Assembly (NCBI RefSeq): GCF_000150275.1
Contig: NW_002060946.1
Location: 8,045,379 to 8,109,378 of the forward strand
DNA: 64,000 bases
Origin: Trichoplax adhaerens
Taxonomy: Eukaryota; Placozoa; Uniplacotomia; Trichoplacea; Trichoplacidae
Direction of reading: 5' to 3'
Positions 1-12,740 of the stretch are shown piece by piece (within the stretch, counting starts at the first letter, position 1; each line of letters starts with the position of its first letter). The position numbers and the translations under genes are program-made. Below the pieces are notes generated by a model that searched no databases, had not been told where the DNA came from, and saw nothing but the letters and a program-made list of their open reading frames with translations.

Positions 1-1117
1 ATTTACCTAGATAGTGTGTTTGTACGCGTACTCAGCTAATACCTACTGAAAACACTATCCTATAACTGGAAGAACGATATGAACCTTTAGCAATAATGAT
101 TTCAGTTTGTTTCTAGAAATTTTGGTAAAATAAGCTATAATTTTTCTTGTATGTATTTTCTTAATGTATGATTTTATGTACTCGTATACTGTACAGTATG
201 AAATGTGTGACCAGCACTACGTGTTGTACTTCCACTGTCAGCTTGTTTAACTAATTACCGAGAAAGTTATCTTGTGTAATGTTTTCAGCAACTCACTTTA
301 AGGTTGCTATTTAAAACGAACAATAAAATTATTGTAGTACAATCTCATTGAATGAATAAGTCGAAGAAATGATTCTGCTAGGATCGTTGACTGCTAATGT
401 GCAAAGTTAATGGGAGAATATGTAACATTGATGTCTTAAATCAACTTTGTTGTAACCTTCTCTTAGCAACAATGCTGCTAATGTAAGTACTATAAGGTGC
501 ACTTTGATGTTAGGTAATGGTGTTACTATAACACTGTATTCTAGTATCTTATTTCCTCTTGGTCGAAATTTTAGCACGTAGAATTACGTACGATGAATAT
601 ATATTATTCGTGCATCACCACACTTCGAAATAGTCGATAAGTGTTGAATGTTCTCAACGCTGCATCATACTTGAGGTATAAAGTGCGGATCGATTTTCTA
701 ATGTGAAAGTTATATCCCGACAAAATTTTTTGTCTGCTAGGACAATGCCAGAGTACGGACATTTATTATACCAAATATCTTTGAGCGACACTATTTGTAG
801 TAGCTTAGTAAAAAAATCGCAATAATAAACAAGATTGTATATTAAGGCAAATTATTCAGGAAAAACGATATCCATTATTAACTTCACTTGTGATATACAT
901 ACAAAACAAATTTATAGATACATAACTATATTGTCCATCTATTGAACCAAATTTTGGTAATATATTGATTTAAAATGAGGTTTTCTAAACGTACATAAAA
1001 TCTTAAGGTTCCATTGGATTAGCAAGTGATTAAATTCTCGAATTAACATTTGATAGAGCATCTTTTCTAGTATAAGATGAAAAGTTGAATCAGCTGGAGA
1101 CATTCCTAGCAAAAGAA
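1..1117. other. Intergenic, downstream of TAF6
   Basis: AT-rich sequence beyond the inferred TAF6 stop codon. No ORF or exon that I could align to a known family was seen on either strand. Part of it may be the TAF6 3' UTR. Confidence 0.5.
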
Positions 1118-4100
1118 TTACAAGTAGATACCACCACCGTCTTCATTTATTATATCTTCCTTCATACTAGGACTGCAGCAATCATCGTATGCTTTCGTGA
1201 CATTAACGGGTAGCTTGTAAATATTATAGAATTTAGCTTATTTAGCAAGTTTACCAACAGAGTCATCTCTATTCAAACAGTTTACAGTAAAATCCATTAT
1301 CAAAACAATGCTTACTTGATACGACTTTTGATATGCGTTTGTAAAAATTTCGGCTCCATTGATACAGCTCGATAATGATCCCAAACTATCCTGCTTTCCA
1401 TTTGAAAGGTTACAGAGAGATGCATCATTTAGTTCCTGTGTTAAAGACGATAAGCAGCTTTCTGTGAGTTTAATGATAGGTATATGCTTTTGATGGAGAA
1501 GCTAGTACATCCTTTACAATAAGATAAAGCGAAGCTGAGGAGAGATAGTTAACATGAGACTATTTTTATCCATTAAAATCTGATTTATAATTGCTTTGGA
1601 TTTAAGTAAATAAATATACACAATTATAAATTTTAAGCCATAAGCTGGCATGGAATTTCCAAGCCAATTCATACACTAGTATAAGCGTATTATAAAGATT
1701 CCTAGTTGACATATTACCATATCCGAATCTTGGCCCTCTGAATTACTCTGCTGCGAACATTGAAAACTTTGAGCTATTATCGATCCTATGTAACCGTATT
1801 TTTCTTGCATCGTATAAAGAGACTCATCCAACATGCGGATTACAGGGGCGATAGTTTGCTATTACGTTAATATAATCAATTACCGCAGATAATGATTTTA
1901 TAAAGAATCTACTGTACCCTAGCAAAGAACATTCCGTAATTAAAATATAAAGACAACTAACCAATATCAACTCTTTTAATTTTTTCGCAATTACGCCATT
2001 ACTACCAGTTGCGTCCCTCAAAGAATTTTCAACTGCATTACTCCATTCCTTCAATACCGGTAAGATGGCTTGCTCCAATCCCTATCGATTTCATTAACAG
2101 TGTATAAGGTACGTATAGTAACATCATTTCTGTGAAATAAAAATTTTATGTACATTATCGTTGCACAGTCTTGCGATAAGATTAAAAGCTCCATAATGCG
2201 ATTGAAGTGGCATTGGTTGATTTTGTAAGGCCTATCGAATAAAATAAAGTACAAGAAATACAACAAACAATCGATAAAATCGGATAACGAAACAAAATGA
2301 GACATTCGTACGTCAACTATGATCTTGGTAATTCTCGATTGGACATTATTCACGCTCGAGTTATAAACTTTATTCCTTTTTCAAATACAAAATACGTCAA
2401 TAACATAACGCCAAACACAAATTATTCTTCTATTATCGCATACTAGATTCCTAAATCAAGTTTTACATTACCTACAAATCTTAACTATTATTGATGAAGC
2501 TAACTGTTGAACAACAAATCTAGCGTCCACGTCTCTGACAGGCACTTGTTTATTGATTATACAACTCAATACAACTGGTATTAATTCGTGCAACTGCAAA
2601 GAGTGTTAATATGATCAATTAAAATTTTCAAATACGCTAAATATAAATCGAAATTTACTGTAAGTGCAATGGTGTATAGTATACGCACATATTTTTCCAA
2701 ACGAAGTGTTTCATTTCGAAGAAGTGAATCCATTAGACGCAAAAGATATATGATAACAGTGCTTTCCATTCGGTGAATATTGGTCCGTATCTATCAAATC
2801 GCATATATCATTTAATTCCCTCTTCAATGCTGAAACTTTAAATTACAGCTTATAAGTAAATGGTTCCGTTACCCCTTCTGTGATGAACTTGCTAAAGTAC
2901 GGCAACATCTGATCGAGACCAGGATCATGCCGCAAGCATTCTAAGGCTCTCTACGACATTGAATTTAAATAGAAGTAAGCATTAAGGTCAAGCATCTTAG
3001 ATCAGATTGAAATGCCTGCATTTTTGGCAAAACTAGAAGTGGTTTATTACCTTTCTCAACTGTTCACAATCGCTGACGCAGGCCTCCGTGATTTCTCTAA
3101 AAAAGATTTGCTGTTCCTGTTATGGAAAGATTGTCTCAGAGGTTAATAATTTGTAGGTATACTGAATATATTGCAATGGCAACATTGTACAAAAGCAAAC
3201 ACATTCATCACAAAATGATACATTCAATCGGATTCTTCCATTAGCTCACCAATGACAATTCGTGGCTGCTTAGCGGCTTTATAAATGCTACATTGGCGTG
3301 TTGTTTTACTTTATCTTTAGGGATTTTTTTGTTGTTGTTCAATTTGTCATTACATTGAACTAAAGGGATGCAAGGAGGGATCACTTTGGGAATGAAATCA
3401 TCTACGAAAGCATCTTGAGACATTCTCTTAAATTTGCGTAATATTTCTGTAAAACAAATATGTACACTTATTGATTTCGTCAATTTTTACGTTCCTATTT
3501 TCATGCAGGTAAAGAATAGTATATTCAACCGGCTCATCAATATTAAGATACCTAAAGTTTAAAATATTTATCATTACCAGGATCAGGGTTTTCTTGAATT
3601 AGCGGCTGAGTACCTTCAACGCTTAACCAATGCGCTATCAAGCATCAACAGTAATTACTGTTAGTAAAATATCTCCTATACTGCTAATATTATTATACGT
3701 TAATTTCGGCGTAGTCGATCGCGAAATCGATGCTGTATTATACTGTACATGTGATATGAACTATCTCGTATATGCGATAATCCCATCAAAACTAGCGATT
3801 TTTCTGGCTGACGAATTGCTAGAAATCAGGTAATCGTAGCGAAATATTAAGTAAGTATAAACGAACCTATCTAGAGTTACAATTCTGCGGCTAAACAATC
3901 ATGATACCTAGTAACAACATGCACATGGGATTTACTTCCGACCATATTAGCAACTGGTCTTCCAGATTCACGATTTCTAATCAAATGTAACTTCGCGTTG
4001 ATCTCAAAATTTGCGTGGAAGCACAGACTAATAATATTTTTTGCATTAATCAAACTATTCAGGATACATAATTACAATTTTTGAAGCATTGGCCTTGATG

Positions 4101-5529
4101 CCATCCTATCACTCTAGTCTTAAGATGAGGCCTTAGTCAAGGCCCTACTAGACGAAGTTGATCTTCTTCTAGCAGTTTACATCTAAGTCTATCATTACTA
4201 ATTAGGACACAATTCTAACTTCATCATTTAACTTGATAATGATCAACTTACTTGATCCATTCACGCTCACATACTTGTATATTGCAAGGCAATCATTAAT
4301 TAATTCTATTTAACCATGATTATTATACTATTATTACGCAATGTTAAATGATCATGAGCTTACATCGTACGTAAGAGTCTATTGGTACTTGAGGAACTTG
4401 TAGTGATTCTAAGAATTCGGTTAAATTTAATTCTTCATCAGGCTGGAAATGTAATCTTCTGCCTTGACCACTTGCATAACGAAAAGGTACGAAATCGCGA
4501 GAGGTAAAGCCGTACAGAGGCTGAAAGATACAATTTTATCAAGCAAAAAATGAGTCAACAAACAAATATCAATAATTCCATTTCCCTTTAAAGCCGTTTA
4601 GCTGGCTATCAACAACTGGTAGATGGTGAAATTTCATGTCCAATTTTACGGCTGTAGTATCATCACTCATACCTCTCTATTTCTTAGCTTTAAAGCCAAA
4701 TCAATGTCATCAGGAGTTAGTTTACTGCGTCTGCTGTGGCGCATGAATTTCATGCTATCCTATAATTAATTGCAATTGCCAGTTGAAATTAGCGCAACAA
4801 AAGATTGAGAAAGTTCTATTCTGCATTGCAACATGTGATTTCCACTCCAGGAAAAGAGTGCCCACTAGTTAAGCTGTAATCAGGAGCGAATATACAGCAA
4901 GACCTGATTACTGTACATATTGTCTCAGTAGATTATGTAAGGCTATCGAAAGGACAAGAGATAGGTAGTCTATAGCGCTAAGAATCCTCTTTCTTGTAGA
5001 ACGAGAAATCTCGATTTCCTAACGTTCTCACTAAAAGGCAGAAAAATTCATCCATGAGCTCGTATCTATGATGCAGTGAATCGTAGTCTCTCTTCTAAAT
5101 TGTAGCCTTAGTACAGTAGATGCAACTACTAAAGTATAATTTTTACTTCTAGATACTTTACTCTACTTGACAAGAAAAGATAATTAATTTGAGAAAAAAA
5201 TAGGAGAATTATAACGACAGAGATTGGAACTCGAATAAAATGCAACGTTTCTTGCGCGTATGCTGTTTGCACTAAGGACTGTCATGCTCAGGTAAATCAA
5301 GCTATTGCATATAATCCTCGAGCTCTCCATTGCATGACAGACAAGTCCAAAATAGGCGTTGAAAAGAGTTCATTTTACAGACATGGACAACCTGGATAAT
5401 TGCCTTTAAATTGGCGCTAACTTCGTCAGCTATAACTTGATAACAATCATCCTCTATTGGCATTACTCCACAACTCTCAGCGATGGCTTGTACGGATTGT
5501 TTGGAAAAGCTGCTGTTGATTTCGGACAT
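1118..5529 (-). CDS. TAF6: TFIID subunit 6 (TAF6), spliced
   Basis: Histone-fold and HEAT-repeat subunit of the general transcription factor TFIID; in the nucleus it pairs with TAF9. Exons (minus strand): 5529-5392, 4759-4673, 4520-4364, 3634-3578, 3446-3250, 3116-3051, 2950-2873, 2790-2689, 2593-2472, 2354-2312, 2231-2154, 2081-1962, 1858-1718, all phase-consistent. Two tentative 3' exons follow (about 1470-1320 and 1213-1118, ending in TAA). The first two exons carry the histone fold (IAESCGV, then DSMKFMRHSRRSKLTPDDID). Next come the PLYGF segment and the family-diagnostic HWLSVEG, and then HEAT-type helices including LEKY, HELIPVV and NNVQSRITK. The ATG at 5529 gives MSEINSSFS directly before the fold, as in other animals. 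The join between 1718 and the tentative exon near 1470 is out of phase as I read it, so a small exon may be missing and the C-terminus is uncertain. Family identity is secure. Confidence 0.93.
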
Positions 5530-6340
5530 ATTGGCTGACTAAAATGGACGTTAAACACCTTTTAAATTCACAACGCGGATTGGTTAACTTGGATTGATTG
5601 TAGCGTAGTGATTTCAACTAATTCTTTATCACGATAGAGTTGCTAAGAAGGATTTCTAGCCGACAGTAGGGCGGATTCATTGAGATACATTGCACCATGG
5701 AAAAAGTAGCGAGAAACTAAAATATCTCCATGTGCTGATGATGCGATCGTACTATACTCGCTACTGTACTGTTAACTCTTGACTAGTACAGTATACCGTT
5801 ATATGGATAGTTTACAGTATATCGCATGGCGAGAATAAATAGTTTAGTAAGCTGGACTAGCTCGATATAAACAACTTGCACCTGCTTCGGAATATTTAAC
5901 TGTCAAATATTAGAGAAAAATTCAAATTATCTGAAGTCTTTGCACTTATTTAGTGATGCTTCAAAATAATCGTTAGGGCTAGTGATAATATTTCACTATT
6001 TTATCTTAGTTTTATAATGGTAGAGGTTGTTCTAGGGAACATTGCCTTCATAAACATGTCCATCTTCCCCTTCGTTAAAATCTTGGAGAAGCTTAAAATT
6101 ACCAAAATTGGCCAACTATTCTGGAGAAGAAAGTCTCTATTAACTACGAGTAGAATAATTTAGAATACGCATTAATTACAATTATTATAGCCGTACATGA
6201 AATTTCCGAATTACCATGCACAAACCTACATTCAATTATAAAATACCTTTCCTATCTATCTAGATCTAGTATAACCTTTTCAGGGTACTTCAAACAGGAA
6301 ACTATCGCACTGTGGCGAGTAAATTCAAATTATTTCATTT
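5530..6340. other. Intergenic, upstream of TAF6
   Basis: No gene seen. It must contain the TAF6 promoter, since TAF6 reads leftward from 5529. A few short GTACTGT/ACAGTAC palindromic words occur at about 5750-5820, a motif that is much denser at 11.6-12.1 kb and 30.5-30.7 kb. Confidence 0.45.
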
Positions 6341-6349
6341 AAGTATTGA

Positions 6350-7000
6350 CATGGTAATGAATCTGAACTGACAGTTTTGATGCCAACAGATTTCATTAGT
6401 TTACATCTTGCAAGTCTTAACGTGATCAAGTAACGTGTAGGTTTTCAATCTGCTTGATTGCTTGCGAAATCAAACCAGTTATTTGACTAGGATATTTTGA
6501 TGCTAGCAATAATAAAATTATCTTAATCTTGTTAGAATATCATTATCTTGATGAGTTCTCATCAGGCTAGATAGTTTCATCGTTAGTCTTAGGATTTTAT
6601 TTAATTTAATTTTACTTATGCATATGCCTAGTTTTCATTTCTCATGCTCATGCCTCAGTTGAATCATCCAACATATCGATTTAGTTGACGACATTATCAA
6701 ACCAGTTATTTCTAATAGGATGTTTTAGCACTAGGCATAAAATTAACTATCGTGTTAAAACATCATTATCTTGAGGAGTTCTCCTAAAAGCTTCTTGTTA
6801 TACTGAATATTAATCGTTCATTTTTATGATTACATTGAATTAATTTGACCACAGTTATTCACCATTTCTCAAGCCTTAAATTAATCTACCAATGTGTAGG
6901 TTTAACTGATAGCAGAATGAGTCCAGTTTCACTGTGATGTTTTAGTGCTAGCATTAAAATAATAACTATCTTAGCTTGGTTAGTGGATTATCAACTTAAA
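6350..7000. repeat. Degenerate tandem array, about 227-bp unit
   Basis: Roughly three diverged copies of one unit. The word ATCAAACCAGTTATTT occurs at 6469 and 6696 (period 227). A weaker copy starts near 6920. Each is followed by a segment reading TTTTgaTGCTAGcA...AAAAT and then, in the first two, CATCATTATCTTGA.GAGTTCTC. There is no coding potential. Confidence 0.65.
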
Positions 7001-7981
7001 GCTAGTGATATAACCAATAAAAGCAGCATTAATCTGCCATCACCCGTGAAAATAGAAACTCAAACAAGTTGAAAAAAGCTGCTTTACTCGTACAGTTTGC
7101 TCCTGGCTGCTATTTGGACAATGGTGCACGATGTATTCGGTATGACAATATTCACTTGGTCAGTAGTGAATGGGCTTTATATATTAAGCTATAAGAACTA
7201 ATTCACCAGCTACTGTATAAATCGTTATAGTTAAATATTGCAGACAAGTGATTTTTAGTTTAAAATAGATTAGATATCTTGTCAGTTGCAGTTTAAGTTG
7301 TAACGGTAGCTTTTATTACATATTTTACATTACCAATACTACTAGCCTTTTAATGACAGCAATATCAAAGGTAGAGTAGTATATCATAAAAGTTTCAATT
7401 TCATTTTAACTTTCATGACGTACTACGATCCTGTACATTAATATTTTCAACACAACAAAGTGCGAAATTCATTTTTACAGCATCGTTTAGAAACATTCAA
7501 TCCTTGAATTCAAGGCGTAGTCATAAACTCAAAAGAATCATTGATTAGATTTGGTACTATCTTATTTTTAGATAAAATTCATACTCTGACATATACATCA
7601 TAAACAAATATTGCGACGCTTAAATAGTCATTACATTAAGTATTCATTATATGACAATGTTTAAGCAGTTCTATCGGTGATTATTTCACAGAGAACTCAA
7701 ATATTATTTAATAGGCGAGATTCAATCATTCAGTTCAGAACAGAATTGCTACTTTAATCTACTATGAGCAGGTCAGTAGGCCAAAAGTGTAAGCGATCCA
7801 ATAACATTCAATGCTATACATAGAATCTTTCGAACATTGTTCATTTGTCATATACTGCAAGTAAATTTGATTCATTGATAGATTTACTACGCTACGCATA
7901 TGTCAAATTTAATAGCAGAATTACAAATACTGTACTATGAATATAGCCATGATATAGCAATCGCAAGTAAATCACTTAATA
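7001..7981. other. Intergenic, downstream of PABIR
   Basis: AT-rich sequence with no recognisable exon on either strand. The right end probably includes the 3' UTR of the PABIR gene, whose stop codon is at 7982-7984. Confidence 0.45.
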
Positions 7982-10454
7982 TTACGAAATTTTCTCATCA
8001 TGTGCATCGTTTTCATCCCTTTCACTATTGAGGTTACTATCAGGCGACCAAGTCGATGAGGATATCATTGAAGGTGAAGAAGTAGGTAAAGCTAATGGGG
8101 ATATCGTTGCGTTAGGCGATGGATAAACAAATGAGTAGCCCTGATGGATTGCAGGAACGCTTGAGAAGAATGTATGATCATCTTGCGGACTCCCAGGAGA
8201 CATTCTAGCGAGACGTTTTGTTGGACCACAATCCATATCTATATCAAAATCTTCTCCTATATGCCATAAAACACGAATAGTATCCGATTATGATACAAGT
8301 ATGAACTACAGTTATATTCAAGTGTTTAGCAACTTTGGATAATTTACCTTTACGCTTGTTGCTATTAGACGAACCCACTGTAATAGGGCTGGAGCTCTTA
8401 CGAGTGCTGCCGCGGAGAGGAAAATACGGAGTAAATTTTATCGTACGATTTTTAGATAGAAAGCTATTTTATGATTACCTGTAACAATATTAGCGAGATA
8501 TTTGCTATATGTAGTGCACTAAAGGCTAGAGAAAACAATATACACTATACATTGTTGGGATATCTATTTGCTCACTTGGGTAACTTACAGGAATATTTTA
8601 CGCCAAGTTGGACTAGATGTTGAACCTCTGCTATCTATCCCTAATACATTTGGTCTGGATATAGTCATAGTTTCCTCCTGTAACACATATTTGTTACATT
8701 TAAGGACAAATTTTTTACAACAACCTTATTAAAATCAGTTTCAGCTCTCTCTTACTAAATATGTGTTGCAGTAGAAATGTGATCAAGTAATTTTAGTGCA
8801 ATGATGTATCATCATACTAACTTGGCTTAAAGTTAAAGGCGACGTGGAGTCGGTGCTATCATTGTCTTTTTTAACATCATCCTATAAAAGTAAATAGATT
8901 GAGTAACACTTAATAATCCAATCGTTATTGTTATTATCAAAATTGAGTTATTAATATATGCGTACGTACAATGGAAAAATCACTCCAGCGTCTATGTAGT
9001 AAAAGTTGGCTTGTGGTTTGGCTATGGTTTATCACACTTAATTAGTATCTGAAAAATAGCCTACTAAAGTGCCAGTAGCTTATTGAAAAGTAAATATAAA
9101 TACCTTTCATGTGCTACTTCCTTATCAATACTGTTGGTGATTTCTTCCTAAATGAAGATCAAAAGTGTATATTGTACAATAAGTATACTACCAAAGATGA
9201 CGTCAAAAAATCGATCCTATTTCGTTCATGGTGGTTGCCACTCTAAGGTAAAATTATTCTTAAATAGGTATACATTCACTATCTTACCCTTTTAATTTGG
9301 TGTATTCGTGGTGAAAACCTTCCAGAAGGCTAGGAGAACAAAGAGCAATCAATTAGTGCATGGAAATACTGATGTTTCTCGTTGGTACGTACTATATTGC
9401 GTTTACAATTTAACTTTGTGAGGCATACAGTCGTTAAGTTGATGATCATGATAAAACGAGCTATGCAAACAAAAGCAATATACAGTATCAATCTAAATAA
9501 GGCTGATCGAGAATGGTAGGGCATTGTTATCGTCAAGTGTAGTAGGATCTTGAGGGAGATTTCTAAATGTAATAATCTGACTAAAAAACTATCGGTAGTG
9601 TTTTCTCTAGTCAGTAATGAATGGGCCAATGCAGTTTATAACCTAACATTGATGACTTACAGTTCTTTAGCCCCCGAATTCAATTTTGATGTATGTACAG
9701 TATATCAATCGAATCTGAGTACTGTCTTTCAGAGACATTCCAGTAAATGGCTGTTAAGTGGCTTATAATCTTACAGTATAGAGAGGAAATTATTTTTGTG
9801 GCAATGAAACTCACCTTCTTGTAGTTGCTCTTTTTCTACATTTTTACATCTTCATCGTACAGTTTTACTGATATTCTATTACTATTCCTTACTTATTCTA
9901 CGCTTATGCACAAAACTACACGTTTATCTTGAGCGTAGTGAATCCCGAGATGCATCTATCGATACTGCATACTCGCTTGTAAATATCTCAGTATTAGCAT
10001 ACTATGAAGCTATCAACAATTGGACAATCAGTCAGAATAAACCAATTATATTATCAATTTATGATCCTGGTAGTAGTAGGTAAAATATGATATAATGTAC
10101 TGTAGGATTGAAGATTTCGGTTAACTTCATGTGATACTCCAATACAGCAATTGCAATACTTGTTATTATAATCGTTGAATAGTATAACGGTCATACTTGT
10201 ATAACCAGTAATTAATAATCTACTTGTAGAATAGAAAATTTCAATTTTCTTCAACTAACCCTGCGAGGTTCATGCGAGATTGTGCTATTGGAATTAAAAG
10301 AGGAGAAACCAGCCTGATTGTATGATGATGAGGCACGTCGAGCATCCAAATTACTATCGAAAAATTTATCATGACCTTGGCGGCAATTGGTATTAAGCAT
10401 AGGAGCCGAATAAGTTCGTCTGAGATTACTTGATCGATTGTCGTCGTCATCCAT
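7982..10454 (-). CDS. PABIR1: PABIR/FAM122-type PP2A-B55 inhibitor
   Basis: Homologue of the PABIR (FAM122) family, nuclear and cytoplasmic proteins that bind and inhibit the PP2A-B55 holoenzyme (family knowledge). Exons: 10454-10260, 9329-9288, 9147-9104, 9021-8970, 8881-8822, 8677-8589, 8406-8348, 8256-7982. They total 816 nt, 271 residues, with all phases closing; human members are about 270-290. Diagnostic segments: LRRTYSAP near the N-terminus, PRIHQIK, KEVAHE followed by QTTSQLLLHRRWSDFS (the helix that matches the HEREVQTAMQIS..W segment), STRKSSSPI, and PTKRLARMSPGS in the last exon. The ATG at 10454 (MDDDDN) is chosen because the longer reading frame upstream opens with a non-ATG codon. 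Which vertebrate paralogue it matches best cannot be said, so the symbol denotes the family. Confidence 0.88.
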
Positions 10455-11590
10455 CTCTATTACGTGATGGAATTGTAGTGGTTTCAATAGGATTGTGAAA
10501 GCACTGGGCTAATGCAGTCAATATTAATCTTTGTTCTACAGAAAATGTAACAACTGTCTACTTTCGCTTTCCAGTCGTAGGATATACGTGGTTGCTACTT
10601 TTATTTCTTTCTCTCTACCAGTAAGCCGTTTAATGATTCAATTCCCCAATGATTGTAGACTATTGACGTTGAATGCTTCAACAGCATGGAGGCTCTCTCG
10701 GTTTTAACACTTTATTATTGCTAAGCTTTTTATTGTACGAGTGTCACCTAGCGATCTTGGCAAAACAAGTTATGGTAGAACAAAGAATGTTCGGCACGAC
10801 GATGACTATGGAAACTCCAGCCTATTGATAGGTGATGACGATGAATCCAGTAGGACTAATTTGTCCAGTCTACATCTACGGTAGAACCCAATAGCGTCCT
10901 CCCACCCCCCAAAAAAGTAATTTTGGAGGTTTTGTTGATTGGCTAGAGTACAGTAGAACAAAGTGGGAGATTGCAGTTGTAGCAATATCTTGTCAACAAA
11001 GAGCTTTATTCAAGATGGCTACGACGATCATGCAATCGGTGTGAATTGATCGATTGGCTCCCTGTCAAAATTGCTGGCGTTGTGGGCAAGTTAATCCACA
11101 ACCAACGAATGAAAAGATTGAATGGGAGCTTATCAATGGATAATATCGCTGCCTTGGGTGGAGAAAAAGCGTGAAAATTGCTAGACTGTGATTTTTTTTT
11201 TTATACAATATGTCCGGACGTTGAGTATCCTATGGATGAGTGAAATGGAGATGAGCTTTTGACGGCGCATACAAGCGTCAATGAATAATAAGACAGTATA
11301 GGAATGGACTGAAATGACGACACAGTATGCAAAGAATGAATCTCTCCTTTTAATTGCAGTCGATCAATCCAATGACTTGAGATGGCTTAATAGACTCAAT
11401 TTCTTGATTGTACGGATCTCTAGCGTTATTATTTTCGATCGATCTTGTCAGACTGCTCAACTTGAGTTAGCCAAATGTATCCATTGCATTGATTGTTTGG
11501 CCCACAGGGAAAGCATCAAGGTAAAATGACCATGCCATCATCGATATCAAATGAATTGAAGGCGAGTTACTGTTGAGTTTTGGTTGCTGG
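10455..11590. other. Intergenic, upstream of PABIR
   Basis: No gene seen. The first few hundred bases should contain the PABIR promoter and 5' UTR. A C-rich/A-rich run (CCCACCCCCC then AAAAAA) lies near 10900-10917. Short ORFs here have no family resemblance. Confidence 0.4.
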
Positions 11591-12080
11591 CCAGTAATTT
11601 CTTTTGGCTTTTTAGTCGCCGTCTGGTCTCGTCTCCGGAGTACAGTGTACAGTGTACGTTTACAATGTACAGTGCATAGTACTGTACAGACCTTCCATCA
11701 AGGACTACCGAAAGAAAACCGATTGGAGCTTTAGGATGGTTAGGTTTGGATAGTGATATCCAGTGATAGTGATAGAATGTCCAGTACTTTCCGGGTTCCG
11801 ATAGTGATATCCAGTGATAGTGATAGGATTTCCATTACTTTCCTTAACCTTTGGCTTTTCATTCGCCGTCAGGTCTCGTCTCCATTATACAGTGTACAGT
11901 GCACAGTACTGTAGAGACCTTTCATCATACTGTACTGTACAGTACTGTACACTGTAGTTCTGTTTCCAAAATGTACAGTACAGTACAACACAAGTGGAGA
12001 CTACAGTACTGTACAGTACTGTACGGTACAGTACCTCTACACTATACAGTACTGTACAGTACAGTATTGTACTGTACAGC
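11591..12080. repeat. GTAC-palindrome cluster with internal duplication
   Basis: Dense arrays of overlapping palindromes built from GTACTGTAC, GTACAGTAC and CAGTGTACAGTG, at 11640-11695 and 11886-12080. The leading segment is duplicated: a stretch around GGTCTCGTCTCC occurs at 11591-11703 and again, diverged, at 11851-11926. Between the two lie two copies of GATAGTGATATCCAGTGATAG (near 11749 and 11800). Because almost every 6-10-base word is self-complementary, long stretches could fold into hairpins if single-stranded. ORFs crossing it are low-complexity artefacts. Confidence 0.8.
11717..11757 (+). repeat. Fragment matching the FUT8-like gene 3' end
   Basis: These 41 bases match 15461-15501 at 37 positions by eye. 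The second site covers the last codons and stop of the FUT8-like gene plus the next bases. A further exact 15-base match (GGTTCCGATAGTGAT) is at 11794-11808. This is non-coding here, either a local duplication or a shared repeat that also supplies the end of the reading frame at 15.5 kb. Confidence 0.7.
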
Positions 12081-12740
12081 TTGGATGATGGAGAAACTCT
12101 CCAATTTTAGCGATACTATCTGCAGGCTGCTATTTTGCTAAGCATGATTATAAATGCTACGGTGACCTTGCAAATACACTAACTCAGTATCAACAGGGAC
12201 TCCATGCTCCAATGCCAAGCTAAAAGCAAGAAAATGACATGGGCGGAAAGTGGCTGCAGTCACAAAGATCTGACATTGGACGAATCATTTCACAGAATAG
12301 TGCACATCGCTGCCAAGTTTGTCCATCTTCAACGAGTGATCGAGCTAAAAGTGGGTGATAGACTATCCAATGCAAAACAAAAGTCTAAAGCACACCTACA
12401 ATTTGCTGCTCCTTGATAGCCGGTAAACAAAGCCAAAAGTATTAGTGACGGCGCCGAGCGCGTACAAATAATTCATTAACACGAAATTGTTAAACAGAAC
12501 AATTTTTTTGCAGTTTGGAGAAATACGAAGTAGCGCTTTAGCAAAGAGCACTAATACGTATACCTAATCTCAACTTGAACTATATTAATAAGATTTTATT
12601 GTATTACTTCAATTATGGATCAATTCATTTACATAGTTGGAGCCCGTTGATTTTCTACGTCCATTGTTCAGTACAGTAGACAAAAGTTGTCACGCCTGAG
12701 AGACTGCTATATTGGATGGAAGAGTCTATGATGGTTTTAG
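12081..12740. other. Intergenic
   Basis: No gene seen. A 70-codon ORF at 12204-12416 starts at an ATG but resembles no family I know and shows no splice context. Confidence 0.4.

Noticed and set aside
9330-9768. ORFs of 99 and 72 codons on opposite strands
   Set aside because: They lie in an intron of the PABIR gene, have no family resemblance, and give way to a spliced model that closes in phase.
11851-12141. 96-codon ORF in the palindrome cluster
   Set aside because: The translation is low-complexity VLYSTVLYCT-type sequence produced by GTACTGTAC repeats in any frame, and the same appears in ORFs at 30.3-30.7 kb.
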